64,000 bases of DNA from Saccharopolyspora rosea (GCF_025643595.1 NZ_CP102826.1:558001-622000); one strand, 5' to 3'. Positions 8,062 to 16,991 are shown, counted from the stretch's first letter. Translations and numbers: made by a program. The notes: generated from the sequence alone by a model not told the origin.

Positions 8062-9705
8062 GTGAGCGGGCTGATCGAGCACACCCTCCGCGGCGGCTGG
8101 ACCCCATCGGGTGCCGCTGCCGCGCCGTTGTCGGCACACGCCCTGCGCTGGCTGCGCCAGCGCATCGGACTCGCCGAGACCACCACCCCGGCCGTCCCGG
8201 CGTCGCTGCTCGACGCCCCGTCGAGCGCCCTGCCGGAGGCGGCGCGCGCGGACCTGGCGTCCGTCGTCGGCGAGCAGCACGTGCGCACCGGCGCCGCCGA
8301 GCGGCTGGGACGCGCGGGCGGCCTGTCCTACCAGGACCTCGTCCGCCGCCGGGACGGGCTGGCGTTCGCGGTGCCCGACGGCGTGGTGCTGCCCGCCGAC
8401 CCGGCCCAGGTGCAGCAGGTCCTGGAGTGCTGCGCGCGGCACGACATCGCGGTGGTGCCGTTCGGCGGTGGCACCTCGGTGGTCGGCGGGGTGGCCGCGC
8501 TGCGCGGTGACAAGCCGGCCGTGCTCGCCCTCGACCTGTGCCGCCTGGACCGCCTGGTGTCGGTCGATCCGGTGTCGCGAATCGCCGTGGTGCAGGCGGG
8601 GATGCGCGCACCGGAACTGGAATCCCTGCTGGCGGCCCACGGTTTCACCCTCGGCCACTTCCCGCAGTCCTACGAGCGGGCCACCATCGGCGGTTTCGCG
8701 GCCACGCGGTCGGCCGGCCAGGCGTCGGCGGGGTACGGCCGGTTCGAGGACATGGTGCAGGGGGTGCGACTGGCCACGCCCGCGGGCGAGTGGCGCCTCG
8801 GCGCGGCACCCGCCTCCGCCGCCGGTCCCGATCTGCGGCAGCTCGCCGTGGGCAGCGAGGGTTCCCTCGGGGTGATCACCGAGGTCGCGCTGCGGGTGCG
8901 CCCGGCCCCGGAGCGGAGCCGGTACGAGGCGCTGGTGTTCGACGACTGGCAGTCCGGTGCGGACGCCGTCCGCGCGCTCGCCCAGTCCCGGGTGCTGGCC
9001 GACGTCACCCGGCTGTCCGATGTGGACGAAACCGAGGTCCAGCTGGAGATGTCCGGCGGCGCGAAAGCCGGTGCACTGCGGACGTTCCTGCGCGCCAGGG
9101 GAATCCGGCGCCCGTGCCTGCTGGTGCTCGGCTGGGACGCGGCGTCCCGCGAGGAGCTGAAGCAGCGTCGGGAGCTGACCCTCGCGGCGCTGCGCGGGCA
9201 CCGGCACGTCCGGTTGGGGCGCGCACCCGGCGAGGCGTGGCGTTCGCACCGCTTCTCCGGGCCGCGCCAACGGGACGCGCTGCTGGACCGCGGGGTCTGC
9301 GTGGAAACGCTGGAAACCGCGACGAACTGGGCCGGGCTGGGAGAACTGCGCTCCGCGGTGCGGACCGCGCTGGTGCGGACCCTCACCAGCCGCGGCAGGG
9401 CGCCGGTCGTGATGTGCCACGTCTCGCACGCCTACGAGACCGGGGCGTCGCTGTACTTCACCGTGCTGGCCGCCCGCGACGCCGACGACCCGGTCGGGCA
9501 GTGGCAGCGCGCGAAGCGGGCCGCGGGCGACGCCATCGCCGGGCGGGGCACGATCACCCACCACCACGCGGTGGGCGCCGATCACCTGCCGTGGCTCGGC
9601 GAGGAGATCGGCGCCGTCGGCGAGGTGGTGCTCGCGGCGGCGAAGAACGCCGTCGACCCGACCGGAATCCTCAACCCGGGCAAGCTCATCGCGCCAGCGC
9701 GGTGA
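8062..9705 (+). CDS. FAD-binding oxidase, alkyldihydroxyacetonephosphate synthase-like
   Basis: From the GTG at 8062 the product is 547 residues. It has the VAO/PCMH fold: PFGGGTSVVGGV and the block SYERATIGGFAATRSAGQASAGYGR form the FAD-binding domain, and AVGSEGSLGVITEVALRVRP ends it. The C-terminal GTITHHHAVG is the active-site signature of alkyl-DHAP synthases, and DPTGILNPGKL closes the chain. True AGPS enzymes swap the acyl group of acyl-DHAP for a fatty alcohol to make ether lipids. Bacterial homologues are often of unproven function, so the reaction is an inference. An ATG at 8044 is possible but would overlap the TetR start. The last 20 bp converge into the GNAT gene. Confidence 0.8.
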   Translation: MSGLIEHTLRGGWTPSGAAAAPLSAHALRWLRQRIGLAETTTPAVPASLLDAPSSALPEAARADLASVVGEQHVRTGAAERLGRAGGLSYQDLVRRRDGLAFAVPDGVVLPADPAQVQQVLECCARHDIAVVPFGGGTSVVGGVAALRGDKPAVLALDLCRLDRLVSVDPVSRIAVVQAGMRAPELESLLAAHGFTLGHFPQSYERATIGGFAATRSAGQASAGYGRFEDMVQGVRLATPAGEWRLGAAPASAAGPDLRQLAVGSEGSLGVITEVALRVRPAPERSRYEALVFDDWQSGADAVRALAQSRVLADVTRLSDVDETEVQLEMSGGAKAGALRTFLRARGIRRPCLLVLGWDAASREELKQRRELTLAALRGHRHVRLGRAPGEAWRSHRFSGPRQRDALLDRGVCVETLETATNWAGLGELRSAVRTALVRTLTSRGRAPVVMCHVSHAYETGASLYFTVLAARDADDPVGQWQRAKRAAGDAIAGRGTITHHHAVGADHLPWLGEEIGAVGEVVLAAAKNAVDPTGILNPGKLIAPAR

Positions 9706-10423
9706 CGGACCGGTAGCGGAACCCCAGTCTCCGGTACACCTTCAGCGCTGCGGTGTTGTCGGCGTCGACCATCAGCGTCACGGCGCCCTCCCGGGCCAGT
9801 TCCCGGGTCAGGAACGCGCAGACCGATGTGGACAGTCCGCGTCCGCGGTGGTCGGGATGGGTGGCCACCCCGGCGATGAACCGGACGCCGGGCGCGGGCC
9901 AGGTGTCCGCACCGACGGCGAGCAGTTCCCCGTCGGCGTCCCGCACACCCGCCCACCGCCGGGCGCCCGGATCGTCCGGGAACACGTAGGAGCGCGGATT
10001 CGCCTTGCGCAGCAGGCAGGTGACGGCCTCCTCGTCGCTCGGCGCCAGCCACTCGACGTCCGGTGCCGGCGCGGTGGGCGGCTCCGCGACGAGGTGCATC
10101 CAGCCGAACGTCGCCCGGACCCGCAGGTCGAGCCGGGTCGCGACCTGGTGCGCCAGCGCCGTCGCGGCCAGCGGCCGCAGCCGCTCGCCGGCCAGCGACG
10201 GCATCGTGCGGGAGAGCAGTTCGGCCGCGTCGTCGGCGGGTCCGGTGAACACCAGCCGGTCGTTGCGGTTCAGCTCCGGCGCGTGCACCGCGACCGCCTC
10301 GCCGAGCCGCCAGGCCGCGCCCCGCTCGTGCGGGTAGTCCTGGGTCAGCGCCTGGGCGGCCCAGCGGACCACCAGGTCACCGGTGGCCTCGGCCACCTCG
10401 GCAGGGGAGCGCAACTCGTGCAT
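9686..10423 (-). CDS. GNAT-family N-acetyltransferase
   Basis: The 245-residue product has a C-terminal GNAT domain. The acetyl-CoA loop (motif A) is GVATHPDHRGRGLSTSVCAFL with RGRGLS in the R/QxxGxG/A position, and the C-terminal VDADNTAALKVYRRLGFRYR is the family's motif B. The N-terminal half is less conserved and has a FR47-like look. The substrate is unknown. It sits at the downstream end of a leftward group with the coiled-coil protein (gap 7 bp) and the EccC-like ATPase, and its 3' end overlaps the convergent flavoenzyme gene. Confidence 0.8.
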   Translation of the reverse strand: MHELRSPAEVAEATGDLVVRWAAQALTQDYPHERGAAWRLGEAVAVHAPELNRNDRLVFTGPADDAAELLSRTMPSLAGERLRPLAATALAHQVATRLDLRVRATFGWMHLVAEPPTAPAPDVEWLAPSDEEAVTCLLRKANPRSYVFPDDPGARRWAGVRDADGELLAVGADTWPAPGVRFIAGVATHPDHRGRGLSTSVCAFLTRELAREGAVTLMVDADNTAALKVYRRLGFRYRSVTALAR

Positions 10424-10430
10424 GCACCGA

Positions 10431-10847
10431 TCATGCCCCGTCGTCGTCGCGGTCCGGGACCGCCGATGACTTCCGGCGCCGGGGCAGCAGTGAACCGCGC
10501 TGCTTGCTGACCGAGTCGACGAGCGCCAGCAGCGCTTCCTGGACCGCCCGGCGCGACTCCTCCGGGGTGGCGGGTGGCGCGTCGAGGTCCGGTTCGGGCA
10601 TTCCGCTGACCCGCATCCACTTCTCGTGCCACAGCTTCTCCATCGCGGCGTGCCAGCTGCGCCGCACGTCGGAAACGGCCTGCGCGCGGGCCTCGTCGGC
10701 TTCCTTGATGCGCTGCTGCCCGGCCGCGACGACCTTGGTCAGCTCGTCGGCGCGCTCGTTCTCCGCTCTGCGCTGCCGCTCCGCCGCGCTGTTGGCCAGG
10801 TCGGTCAGCTCCCGGTACCGGGCCGACGCCGGGTTCCGCTCACTCAC
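10431..10847 (-). CDS. Coiled-coil protein of unknown function, coupled to the EccC-like ATPase
   Basis: The 138-residue product is rich in Glu, Arg and Ala. A long heptad-like helix spans residues about 10-75 (RYRELTDLANSAAERQRRAE onward). A Pro-rich linker MPEPDLDAPPATPEE, a second helix and a basic tail (LLPRRRKSS) follow. It has no signal peptide or membrane segment. Its start overlaps the stop of the ATPase gene (10840-10847), indicating co-translation and probably a physical partnership. No family was recognised. Confidence 0.75.
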   Translation of the reverse strand: MSERNPASARYRELTDLANSAAERQRRAENERADELTKVVAAGQQRIKEADEARAQAVSDVRRSWHAAMEKLWHEKWMRVSGMPEPDLDAPPATPEESRRAVQEALLALVDSVSKQRGSLLPRRRKSSAVPDRDDDGA

Positions 10848-13680
10848 CGGCTTCCTCCCGTGCCCCGCTGCGCTCGTCCGTCGACTCCCGCGGAGTGGGC
10901 ACCGCGGGTCCGCGGTCCACCAGGTCGTCGAGGTCGAACGGCAGCACCACCTCGGGCCGCGAGTGCACCGAGCGGTCGAAGAACAGCCCGCGCCGCGCGC
11001 GGGGCGACCAGTTGACCACCTGCCCGGCGGCGAACTGGGACAGCTCCTGCCCGTGCACGTCGAAGGCCACCCACGCGCCGATGTCGTCGACCGGCCCCAT
11101 GCCCAGGGTGTTCTTGACCCGCTGCGCGCTGCGCCACCAACCGATCACGTGCACGCCCCGCTCCGGGCCCTGCTTGAGGATCGTGCGCAGCTGGTCCAGC
11201 CCGCTCACCCGGGTCTGCGGGTCCTTCTGCTCCAGGCGGGTCTGACCGGCGTCGGCGGCGTAGAGCACCAGGAAGCGCGGGGCGTCCGAGCCCGACCGGC
11301 CGTCGATCGACCCGGCGATCCCGGTCAGCGCCTCCTCGATCCCGTCGAGCCCGGTGAACTCGACGTCGTGGCCCTGGGACCGCAACGTCCCGACGACCCG
11401 GCGGGCGTCGTCCTCGGCGTCGTCGAGCAGCCCGGCGATGGTGAACGAGACCCCGCCGGGGCGGTACTGGCGAGCCAGGGACAGCACCGCGGCGCCGAGC
11501 ACGCTGGTCGCGTCGAGCTGCACCGAGCCGATCACCGCGATGTTGCGCCCCGGAGAGCGGCCCAGGCGTGCCGTGGCCGCGGTGCCGTTGACGTCGATGA
11601 CCTGGCCCAGCAGCGCTCCCGGGACCTGCGTCGGCGGTCGCAACGCGGCGAAGTTGTCCACTGTGGACAAAGACGGCAGCAGTGATCCGTCGAACAACCG
11701 GGGCGGCACCGGGTCGTCGGCTTCCCGCGTCCAGCGCTCCCACAACCGGGTTTGCAGCTTGTCGAGGGTGTCCTTCGCGGTGGCGTCCGGGATGCGCGCG
11801 ATCTCGTTGCCGTGCTTGACGCCCGACTCGTGGTTGACCACGGCGTGCCAGCGCGGCAGCTCCAGCGCGGCGAGGTTCTGCTCGGCGAGCACCCGCCGCG
11901 CCTTCGGCAGCGCGATGCGCAGGATGAACTGCTCGAAGATGGCCGGCTTGCCCCAGAACGCCTCGATCCCGGACACGTCCTGGCTGGCCAGCACCAGGTG
12001 GATGCCCTGCGACCGGCCGCGCCGCGCCACGTCCTCCAACAGCGTCGTGGCCTGCGCGGAGACGGTGTCGCGCTCGGCGAACAGGTACTGGAACTCGTCG
12101 ATCACCGCCACGATCCGCGGCCACCGCCCGTCCGGGTCCTCGGCGCGCAGCTCCTCCAGCTTGGTGACCTCGTGCCGCTTGGCGGACTCGGCGCGGCGGC
12201 GCATCTCCTCGGCCAGGAACCGCAGCAGTGCCAGGCCGAACTCGCGGTCGGTGTTGACGTTGACCCCGACCAGCTGGGCGTGCGGCAGCCAGCTCGGATC
12301 CCGCTTGCCGGGGGTGAACTGGGCGAAGGACACGCCCTCCTTGAAGTCCAGCAGGTAGAGCTCCAGCTCGTCGGGGCTGTAGCGGGCGGCGAGCCCGCCG
12401 AGCATCCCGTACAGGAAGTTCGTCTTGCCGGATCCGCTGGGACCGCCGATGAGCGTGTGCGGACTGGCGTCGCCGAGCGTCACCCAGACCGGCTCGCCCT
12501 CGGCGAAGCCGACCGGCGCCTGCAACCCCGACGTCGACCGGTTGGCCCACAGCTGCTCGGGAACCAGGTCGTCGAAGGTCCGCACCCGGGCGCGACGCGC
12601 CTCGAAGGCCCGCGCGATCTCCGCGCACGCCTTGGTGACCTCACCGCGCGGCGGGGCCTCGTCGAGCCGGACCTCGGCGGCGGGCCCGGTCATGCTGGTG
12701 CGCGCCAGGTCCTTGCCGAGCAGCGTGACCGACTCGATCGCGCTGTTGACGGTCAGCGGCAGGTCGACGACGACGAGCTGGATGCCGCAGGCGAGCCCGT
12801 TGCGCGCGATGCGCTGCAACTGCTGCTGCTGTTCCTCCTTCAGCGGTTGGCCGTCGCCGAACAGCACCGCGACGCGCCACGGTTCGGATCGGTGCCCTTC
12901 GGCCTCGGCGAGAGCTCGCAGCGACGTGTGCCCACCGGCCAGGGCGCTGGTGTGGATCCGCCGGATCTGGTCCGACAGCGTTTCCAGCATCTCGTCCAGC
13001 CGCGTCGGGTCGTGCGCGGTCAGCAGGCCGGCACCGGTCAGCGGGTACAGGCCGGGCAGCGTCCCGGTCAGCTGCGCGACGTCCCAGACGTGGATCCGCA
13101 CCAACCCGGGCTGGAAGTGGCTGATCAACCGCAGCAGCAGGTTCTGCACCAGGTCCTGGGCGACGTCGTCGGACGCGCCGGTGCTGGTGATCCGCAGGTG
13201 CGACTCGTCGAGCAGCGGCAGCGCGGCCGGGAACGGGCGCGGGTCGGGCGAGTCCGGCACCACCGCCGTGCCGATCCGCCACAGCTCCGGCGGCGGCATC
13301 GCCGTGTTCGCGTCGCCCACCTGGCCGAGCCAGTCCCGCCACGGCAGCCCGGCGGAACCGGGCGCGGCCTCGCGCACCAGCTCGTCGAGACCGCTCGGGC
13401 CGCGCGCGGTCCACTCGGCGAACGCCTCCTCGCGCTCCCGCAACGCCTCGCGCAGCGCCGCGTCGAACTCGGGGTTCGGGCTCTCGGTGATCTCCGCCGG
13501 ATCGCGTTCCGCGGCGGCCACTCCGGTCTGGGCGATGCGCAGCGCGAACTCCTGCCGGGCGCATTCGGCGACAACGCGGGAGTGCTCGTTCTCAGCGGCG
13601 CCGAGGGCGGTGGCGATGGTGGAACGGAGTCGCTCGAAGGCTGCCTCGATGCGACCACGTCGCTCGTTGCGTTTACGCAC
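10840..13680 (-). CDS. FtsK/SpoIIIE-EccC-like ATPase with three RecA-type domains
   Basis: The 946-residue product has no membrane segment. Residues about 10-120 are coiled coil. About 150-330 form a first RecA-like domain without a P-loop (RIHVWDVAQLTG, then VAVLFGDGQ). The central FtsK/SpoIIIE domain carries an intact Walker A (GGPSGSGKTN, about 411-420) and Walker B (VAVIDEFQYLF, about 522-532). A third domain from about 705 (GRNIAVIGSVQLDATS) has a degraded P-loop. Three linked RecA domains resemble EccC of type VII secretion, but here the middle one looks active and the N-terminal membrane anchor of EccC is absent. The GTG at 13680 was chosen for GAGGTGGG upstream. Partners encoded nearby are the small helical proteins at 13801-14317 and the coiled-coil protein downstream. 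Confidence 0.85.
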   Translation of the reverse strand: MRKRNERRGRIEAAFERLRSTIATALGAAENEHSRVVAECARQEFALRIAQTGVAAAERDPAEITESPNPEFDAALREALREREEAFAEWTARGPSGLDELVREAAPGSAGLPWRDWLGQVGDANTAMPPPELWRIGTAVVPDSPDPRPFPAALPLLDESHLRITSTGASDDVAQDLVQNLLLRLISHFQPGLVRIHVWDVAQLTGTLPGLYPLTGAGLLTAHDPTRLDEMLETLSDQIRRIHTSALAGGHTSLRALAEAEGHRSEPWRVAVLFGDGQPLKEEQQQQLQRIARNGLACGIQLVVVDLPLTVNSAIESVTLLGKDLARTSMTGPAAEVRLDEAPPRGEVTKACAEIARAFEARRARVRTFDDLVPEQLWANRSTSGLQAPVGFAEGEPVWVTLGDASPHTLIGGPSGSGKTNFLYGMLGGLAARYSPDELELYLLDFKEGVSFAQFTPGKRDPSWLPHAQLVGVNVNTDREFGLALLRFLAEEMRRRAESAKRHEVTKLEELRAEDPDGRWPRIVAVIDEFQYLFAERDTVSAQATTLLEDVARRGRSQGIHLVLASQDVSGIEAFWGKPAIFEQFILRIALPKARRVLAEQNLAALELPRWHAVVNHESGVKHGNEIARIPDATAKDTLDKLQTRLWERWTREADDPVPPRLFDGSLLPSLSTVDNFAALRPPTQVPGALLGQVIDVNGTAATARLGRSPGRNIAVIGSVQLDATSVLGAAVLSLARQYRPGGVSFTIAGLLDDAEDDARRVVGTLRSQGHDVEFTGLDGIEEALTGIAGSIDGRSGSDAPRFLVLYAADAGQTRLEQKDPQTRVSGLDQLRTILKQGPERGVHVIGWWRSAQRVKNTLGMGPVDDIGAWVAFDVHGQELSQFAAGQVVNWSPRARRGLFFDRSVHSRPEVVLPFDLDDLVDRGPAVPTPRESTDERSGAREEAGE

Positions 13681-13800
13681 ACCCCACCTCGGGACACGTG
13701 TCACGGACCGTGAGCAAAGTACCACCCGGGAGTCGGGCGGGCCGAATCCGTGCAGGTGACGGTTGGCCGAATTCTCCCGGGAGCCGCCGGGATTCCGCCG

Positions 13801-14052
13801 TCACAGCCGGGACGCGAACGTGCGGAGCAGCTCCTGCACGTGCTCGATGAGCTCCTGGGTCCGTTCGAGCTGGTCGTCCGCGCGGGCGAACCCCGGCGGC
13901 ACGACGTTCTCGGGGTGCTCCGGGTCGAGCCTGGCCAGCGCCGCCCGGGTCGCGTCGAACTCGCGGCGCCCGGCGGCGAGCTGCCCGCGGGCCTGGTCGA
14001 GGCGTTCCTCGACCAGCCGCAACGCCTCGATCAGTTCGCCCAGTGCCGACAC
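13801..14052 (-). CDS. Small helical protein, WXG100-size, ATPase operon
   Basis: From the GTG at 14052 the product is 83 residues. It is two amphipathic helices (SALGELIEALRLVEERLDQA and a C-terminal DDQLERTQELIEHVQELLRT) joined by a proline-containing turn (LDPEHPENVVPPG). That is a helix-hairpin of the length of ESX-type substrates, but no WxG or YxxxD motif is present. The gene begins 4 bp after the stop of the next small helical gene, so the pair is probably made together. It precedes the EccC-like ATPase gene by about 120 bp. Function unknown. Confidence 0.7.
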   Translation of the reverse strand: MSALGELIEALRLVEERLDQARGQLAAGRREFDATRAALARLDPEHPENVVPPGFARADDQLERTQELIEHVQELLRTFASRL

Positions 14053-14056
14053 GGCG

Positions 14057-14317
14057 TCACAGCCGTCCCGCGTAGTTCTCGGCCGAGGTGATGCTCGCGT
14101 GCACGGTTCCCTGCACGGTGTTGATGGTGTGGATCGCTTCGGCGAGCATGCCCTGGGCGTGCTGGATCTCCTCCTGGGTGCTGCCCTGGGTGGCGGTGGT
14201 GAGAGCCTGCTGCGCCTCCTCCAGGGAGAGGGCCGCCTGCTGCAGCGCGGCGACTCCCTCGGAGCACTTCTGGTTGGCCAGCGCGATACCTGCGCGAACC
14301 TCTTCGACGCCTGCCAT
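14057..14317 (-). CDS. WXG100-like small helical protein
   Basis: The 86-residue product is two helices, MAGVEEVRAGIALANQKCSE to about residue 42 and EEIQHAQGMLAEAIHTINTV onward, separated by TTATQGST. Length and fold pattern resemble WXG100/ESAT-6-type proteins, but the W-x-G turn is replaced by T-Q-G. No signal peptide is present. Similar 85-90-residue proteins are common in actinomycetes and uncharacterised. The following gene starts 4 bp downstream, forming a pair like EsxA/EsxB. With the EccC-like ATPase nearby, a substrate or cargo-adaptor role is suggested, not shown. Confidence 0.75.
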   Translation of the reverse strand: MAGVEEVRAGIALANQKCSEGVAALQQAALSLEEAQQALTTATQGSTQEEIQHAQGMLAEAIHTINTVQGTVHASITSAENYAGRL

Positions 14318-14468
14318 GGTTTTCTCGGGCCCTCCGGTCGCACGAGTCGTGCCGAATTCGCTGTTCTGCGACCAAGTTAGCGTCCTCGTTCACCGAGCAC
14401 GCAGGCAGGTCGTCGAAGTTGATCACGGCTCACCGACGCTGCGTGATCACGGCTGGATCGTGGTTACC

Positions 14469-14903
14469 TCATTCGGACGAAGAGTCCACTTGCGACACTC
14501 GGCCGGTCAGGACCTGCCCGTCGGACCACACCTCGACCAGCATCCGCTCGCCGCCCTCGACCAGATCGCCCATCAGGTCGGGGTGGTCGACCACCGTCCA
14601 GGCGGTCGGCGGTTCGCAGGACACCCGGTGCCGGGCGAAGTCCGGCCCGAGCTCGCGCAGGAAGTTGCGCACGGTGCGGGACAGCGCGGCCACGTGCCTG
14701 CCGGACTCCGCGCAGTCGCGGCGGATCGCGACCGCCCAGCATCCCGGTTCCTCGTCGGAGCAGTCGGCGCAGTCGACGATCCGCCCGCCGGTGCGGTGCA
14801 CCAGGTCGCGGCAGGCGGTGCGCGCCGCCTGCTCGTCATCGGCCGCCACGACGACGGTGATCAGCATGTCGAGTTCGGTGTCCTCAGCCATCGCGAGGGG
14901 CAT
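14469..14903 (-). CDS. Hypothetical cytoplasmic protein
   Basis: The 144-residue product was not recognised. It begins with a beta-strand block DMLITVVVAADDEQAARTAC, followed by a Cys-containing stretch DCADCSDEEPGC and a basic C-terminal half ending in SSSE. Four cysteines cluster between residues 32 and 61, which could bind a metal. An in-frame ATG at 14891 is an alternative start; GGAAG lies upstream of both but is ideally spaced for neither. It sits between the PRC-barrel gene and the WXG-like pair on the same strand. Confidence 0.6.
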   Translation of the reverse strand: MPLAMAEDTELDMLITVVVAADDEQAARTACRDLVHRTGGRIVDCADCSDEEPGCWAVAIRRDCAESGRHVAALSRTVRNFLRELGPDFARHRVSCEPPTAWTVVDHPDLMGDLVEGGERMLVEVWSDGQVLTGRVSQVDSSSE

Positions 14904-14924
14904 TCTTCCGCATCCGGCCGCGCG

Positions 14925-15269
14925 TCATTCCGGCTGATCGGCCGCGCCGGGATCGTCGGCTTCGAGACCGTAGTAGCGGTAGAGGTCACGGCCCTCGGAG
15001 TCGGAGAGGTGGCCGTGTTCGGCCTCGACCCGCGGGGCGTTCTTGACGCGCTCCTTCGACACCTCGACGCGCAGCCGGTCCTCGGCGGTGGAGGCGCCGA
15101 CGAGCGGGACGAACATCTCCCGCACGCCGAGCAGGCCGATCCGCACGGTGACCCACTCCGGCTGGTGCGTGTCGTCGTCGACGTAGACGTTGCCCACCCG
15201 GCCGATGCGGTTGCCCTCGTTGTCGACGACCGTGGTGCCGATCAGGTCCTGAGCGCGCTCGACGTTCAT
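14925..15269 (-). CDS. PRC-barrel domain protein
   Basis: The 114-residue product has a PRC-barrel: DLIGTTVVDNEGNRIGRVGNVYVDDDTHQPEWVTVRIG is the classic opening of the stand-alone actinobacterial form. A C-terminal charged tail contains SEGRDLYRYYGLE. Stand-alone PRC-barrel proteins of this type are abundant stress-related proteins of unclear role. The start at 15269 is the first ATG with the domain. It is the first gene of the leftward series, with a free 166-bp region upstream that probably holds the promoter. Confidence 0.85.
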   Translation of the reverse strand: MNVERAQDLIGTTVVDNEGNRIGRVGNVYVDDDTHQPEWVTVRIGLLGVREMFVPLVGASTAEDRLRVEVSKERVKNAPRVEAEHGHLSDSEGRDLYRYYGLEADDPGAADQPE

Positions 15270-15435
15270 GACAACCTCGCTCGTCCGCAGTGGCCGACCA
15301 CACCGGGTCGACGCCCTCACCAGTGATTTCACGCTGCGGCCGAGAGAGATTGCCTGCAACTGCGCAAGCGACACGCCTCACTCGATCAGGTATTGATCGC
15401 TGGAACGAGCGGCGAATACTCGCGAATAATAAAAT

Positions 15436-16242
15436 TCAGGAGTTGAGCTGCCGCCCGACGAAGGTCAGGACGTCGTTGACGACCTCGCTCCGGTTCGTCT
15501 CGTTGAACAGCTCGTGCCGGGCGCCCGGGTAGATGTGCTCGTGGAACTCGCGGCCGCGGATGCGGTCGATGCCGGTGCGCGTGTCGGCCTCCGGAACCAG
15601 CTCGTCGTCGTCGCCGTGCAGCCACAGCGTCGGGCGCTCCAGCGCCGGGCCCTCGTTGATCCGTTGCAGGCACTCGTCGATCGCCCGCAACGTCGTCCGC
15701 TTGAACGGTCCGTGCCACACCAGCGGATCGGCCACGTAGTCCTGCCCCACCTGCGGATCGCGGGACAGCGTGTCCGGATCGATCGGTGTGTCCGGGATTT
15801 CGGCGTCCTCCAACAGGTCCAGCACGTGCCAGGTGCCCAGCACCGGGGCGGACAGCACGACCGCGGCGACGTGCTGCTGGTGCAGCTGCCCGTAGCGGAC
15901 CGCGAACATGCCGCCCAGCGAGTGGCCGACCAGCACCACCGGGAGGCCGGGGTGCGCGGCGCAGACGTCCTTGCGGACCTCCTCCAGGTCGGCCACCACG
16001 GTGTCGGCGTCGGAGATCAGCACCCGCTCTCCCGGAGAGCGGCCGTGCCCGACGTGGTCCGGTGCGCACACCACCGCGCGAGCGCCGACGAGCTGCTCGG
16101 CGAACCACTGGTAGCGCCCGGAGTGCTCGCCGTAGCCGTGCGCCACCAGCGCGATCCAGCCGGGGTTGCTCGCCGTCCACGTCCGCACCGCGAGCGGTGC
16201 GCCACCGCGGCCGACGACCTCACTGTCCGTTGGTTCGATCAT
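15436..16242 (-). CDS. Alpha/beta hydrolase, monoacylglycerol-lipase type
   Basis: The 268-residue product has the alpha/beta-hydrolase catalytic triad. The nucleophile elbow is VLVGHSLGGMFA, the acid is in LWLHGDDDELVPEADT, and the His is in YPGARHELFNE. The HGYGEHSGRYQ block and the GHGRS loop are typical of monoglyceride lipase/lysophospholipase (hydrolase_4 family). No signal peptide is seen, so it is probably cytoplasmic or membrane-associated. The ATG at 16242 gives the normal length. Substrate class is inferred from family. Confidence 0.85.
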   Translation of the reverse strand: MIEPTDSEVVGRGGAPLAVRTWTASNPGWIALVAHGYGEHSGRYQWFAEQLVGARAVVCAPDHVGHGRSPGERVLISDADTVVADLEEVRKDVCAAHPGLPVVLVGHSLGGMFAVRYGQLHQQHVAAVVLSAPVLGTWHVLDLLEDAEIPDTPIDPDTLSRDPQVGQDYVADPLVWHGPFKRTTLRAIDECLQRINEGPALERPTLWLHGDDDELVPEADTRTGIDRIRGREFHEHIYPGARHELFNETNRSEVVNDVLTFVGRQLNS

Positions 16243-16280
16243 GGGGCCACCCCAGCACACGGCGGCCGATCGAGCCAGTG

Positions 16281-16991
16281 TCAGCGGTGGTAGGCGCTGC
16301 CGTCGATGGAGCCGAAGCCGCACACCGGACCCAGGTTCCAGGTCACCGTGAGCGGGTCGGTCTCGTCGGGCGGGGTGACGTACGCGCGCACCGGGGTCGG
16401 CTGGCACTGGCCGTCGGTCGGCTCACCGGAGTGCGGCACCACGGTCCAGTGCAGCGTGGCCTGCGCCGACTGCCCGGGGGCCAGCCGGATCAGCGAGGGG
16501 CCGGGGTTCGGGGAGCGCTTCATGGTCGTGGGCAGCGCCTTGCCGTCCGAGCCGAGCAGCTGCATGCCGCCGTAGCCGTACAGCGTGCACGTCTCGTCGC
16601 TGGTGTTGCGCAGGACCAGCTCGCCGTACCGCTGGCCCGCTCCGGCGTCGGCTTGCTGGACCGCTCCGGTCAGCATCGAGGTGTGGCAGCGGTCCGCCTG
16701 CGCCTGCCGCCCCTGCGCGGCGCGGGACACCTGGGTGTCGTCGGAAGCGGGCCGGGAGCTCGTCGCGTCGCTGTTGCGCTGCGGGGCCTCGTCCTGCTGC
16801 GCGGCGGGAGCGGCGGCGCTCGTTGCCGGGGCGGGTTCGACCGGGCTGGCGGCGGGCAGTCGCGCCGAGTCCGCGGCCTGGCCGGACTGCGCGGGGCGCG
16901 CTCCGCAGCCCGCCATCGCGGCCACGGCCAGCAGTGCACCGGTCACCTGCAGGGTTCGCACACCGATGATCCCGAATCGTCGCGGGGTCAC
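16281..16991 (-). CDS. DUF4232-type secreted lipoprotein
   Basis: The 236-residue product begins with a basic n-region and a hydrophobic stretch ending in AAMAGC, a lipobox, so it is probably lipid-anchored after export. A low-complexity Ala/Pro/Gln linker runs to about residue 95. The C-terminal domain (CHTSMLTGAVQQADAGAGQR through CTLYGYGGMQLLG to AYHR) matches DUF4232, a beta-sandwich often found on lipoproteins. The GTG at 16991 was chosen because GGAGG precedes it by 8 nt. Function unknown; divergent from the GH25 gene. Confidence 0.8.
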   Translation of the reverse strand: MTPRRFGIIGVRTLQVTGALLAVAAMAGCGARPAQSGQAADSARLPAASPVEPAPATSAAAPAAQQDEAPQRNSDATSSRPASDDTQVSRAAQGRQAQADRCHTSMLTGAVQQADAGAGQRYGELVLRNTSDETCTLYGYGGMQLLGSDGKALPTTMKRSPNPGPSLIRLAPGQSAQATLHWTVVPHSGEPTDGQCQPTPVRAYVTPPDETDPLTVTWNLGPVCGFGSIDGSAYHR

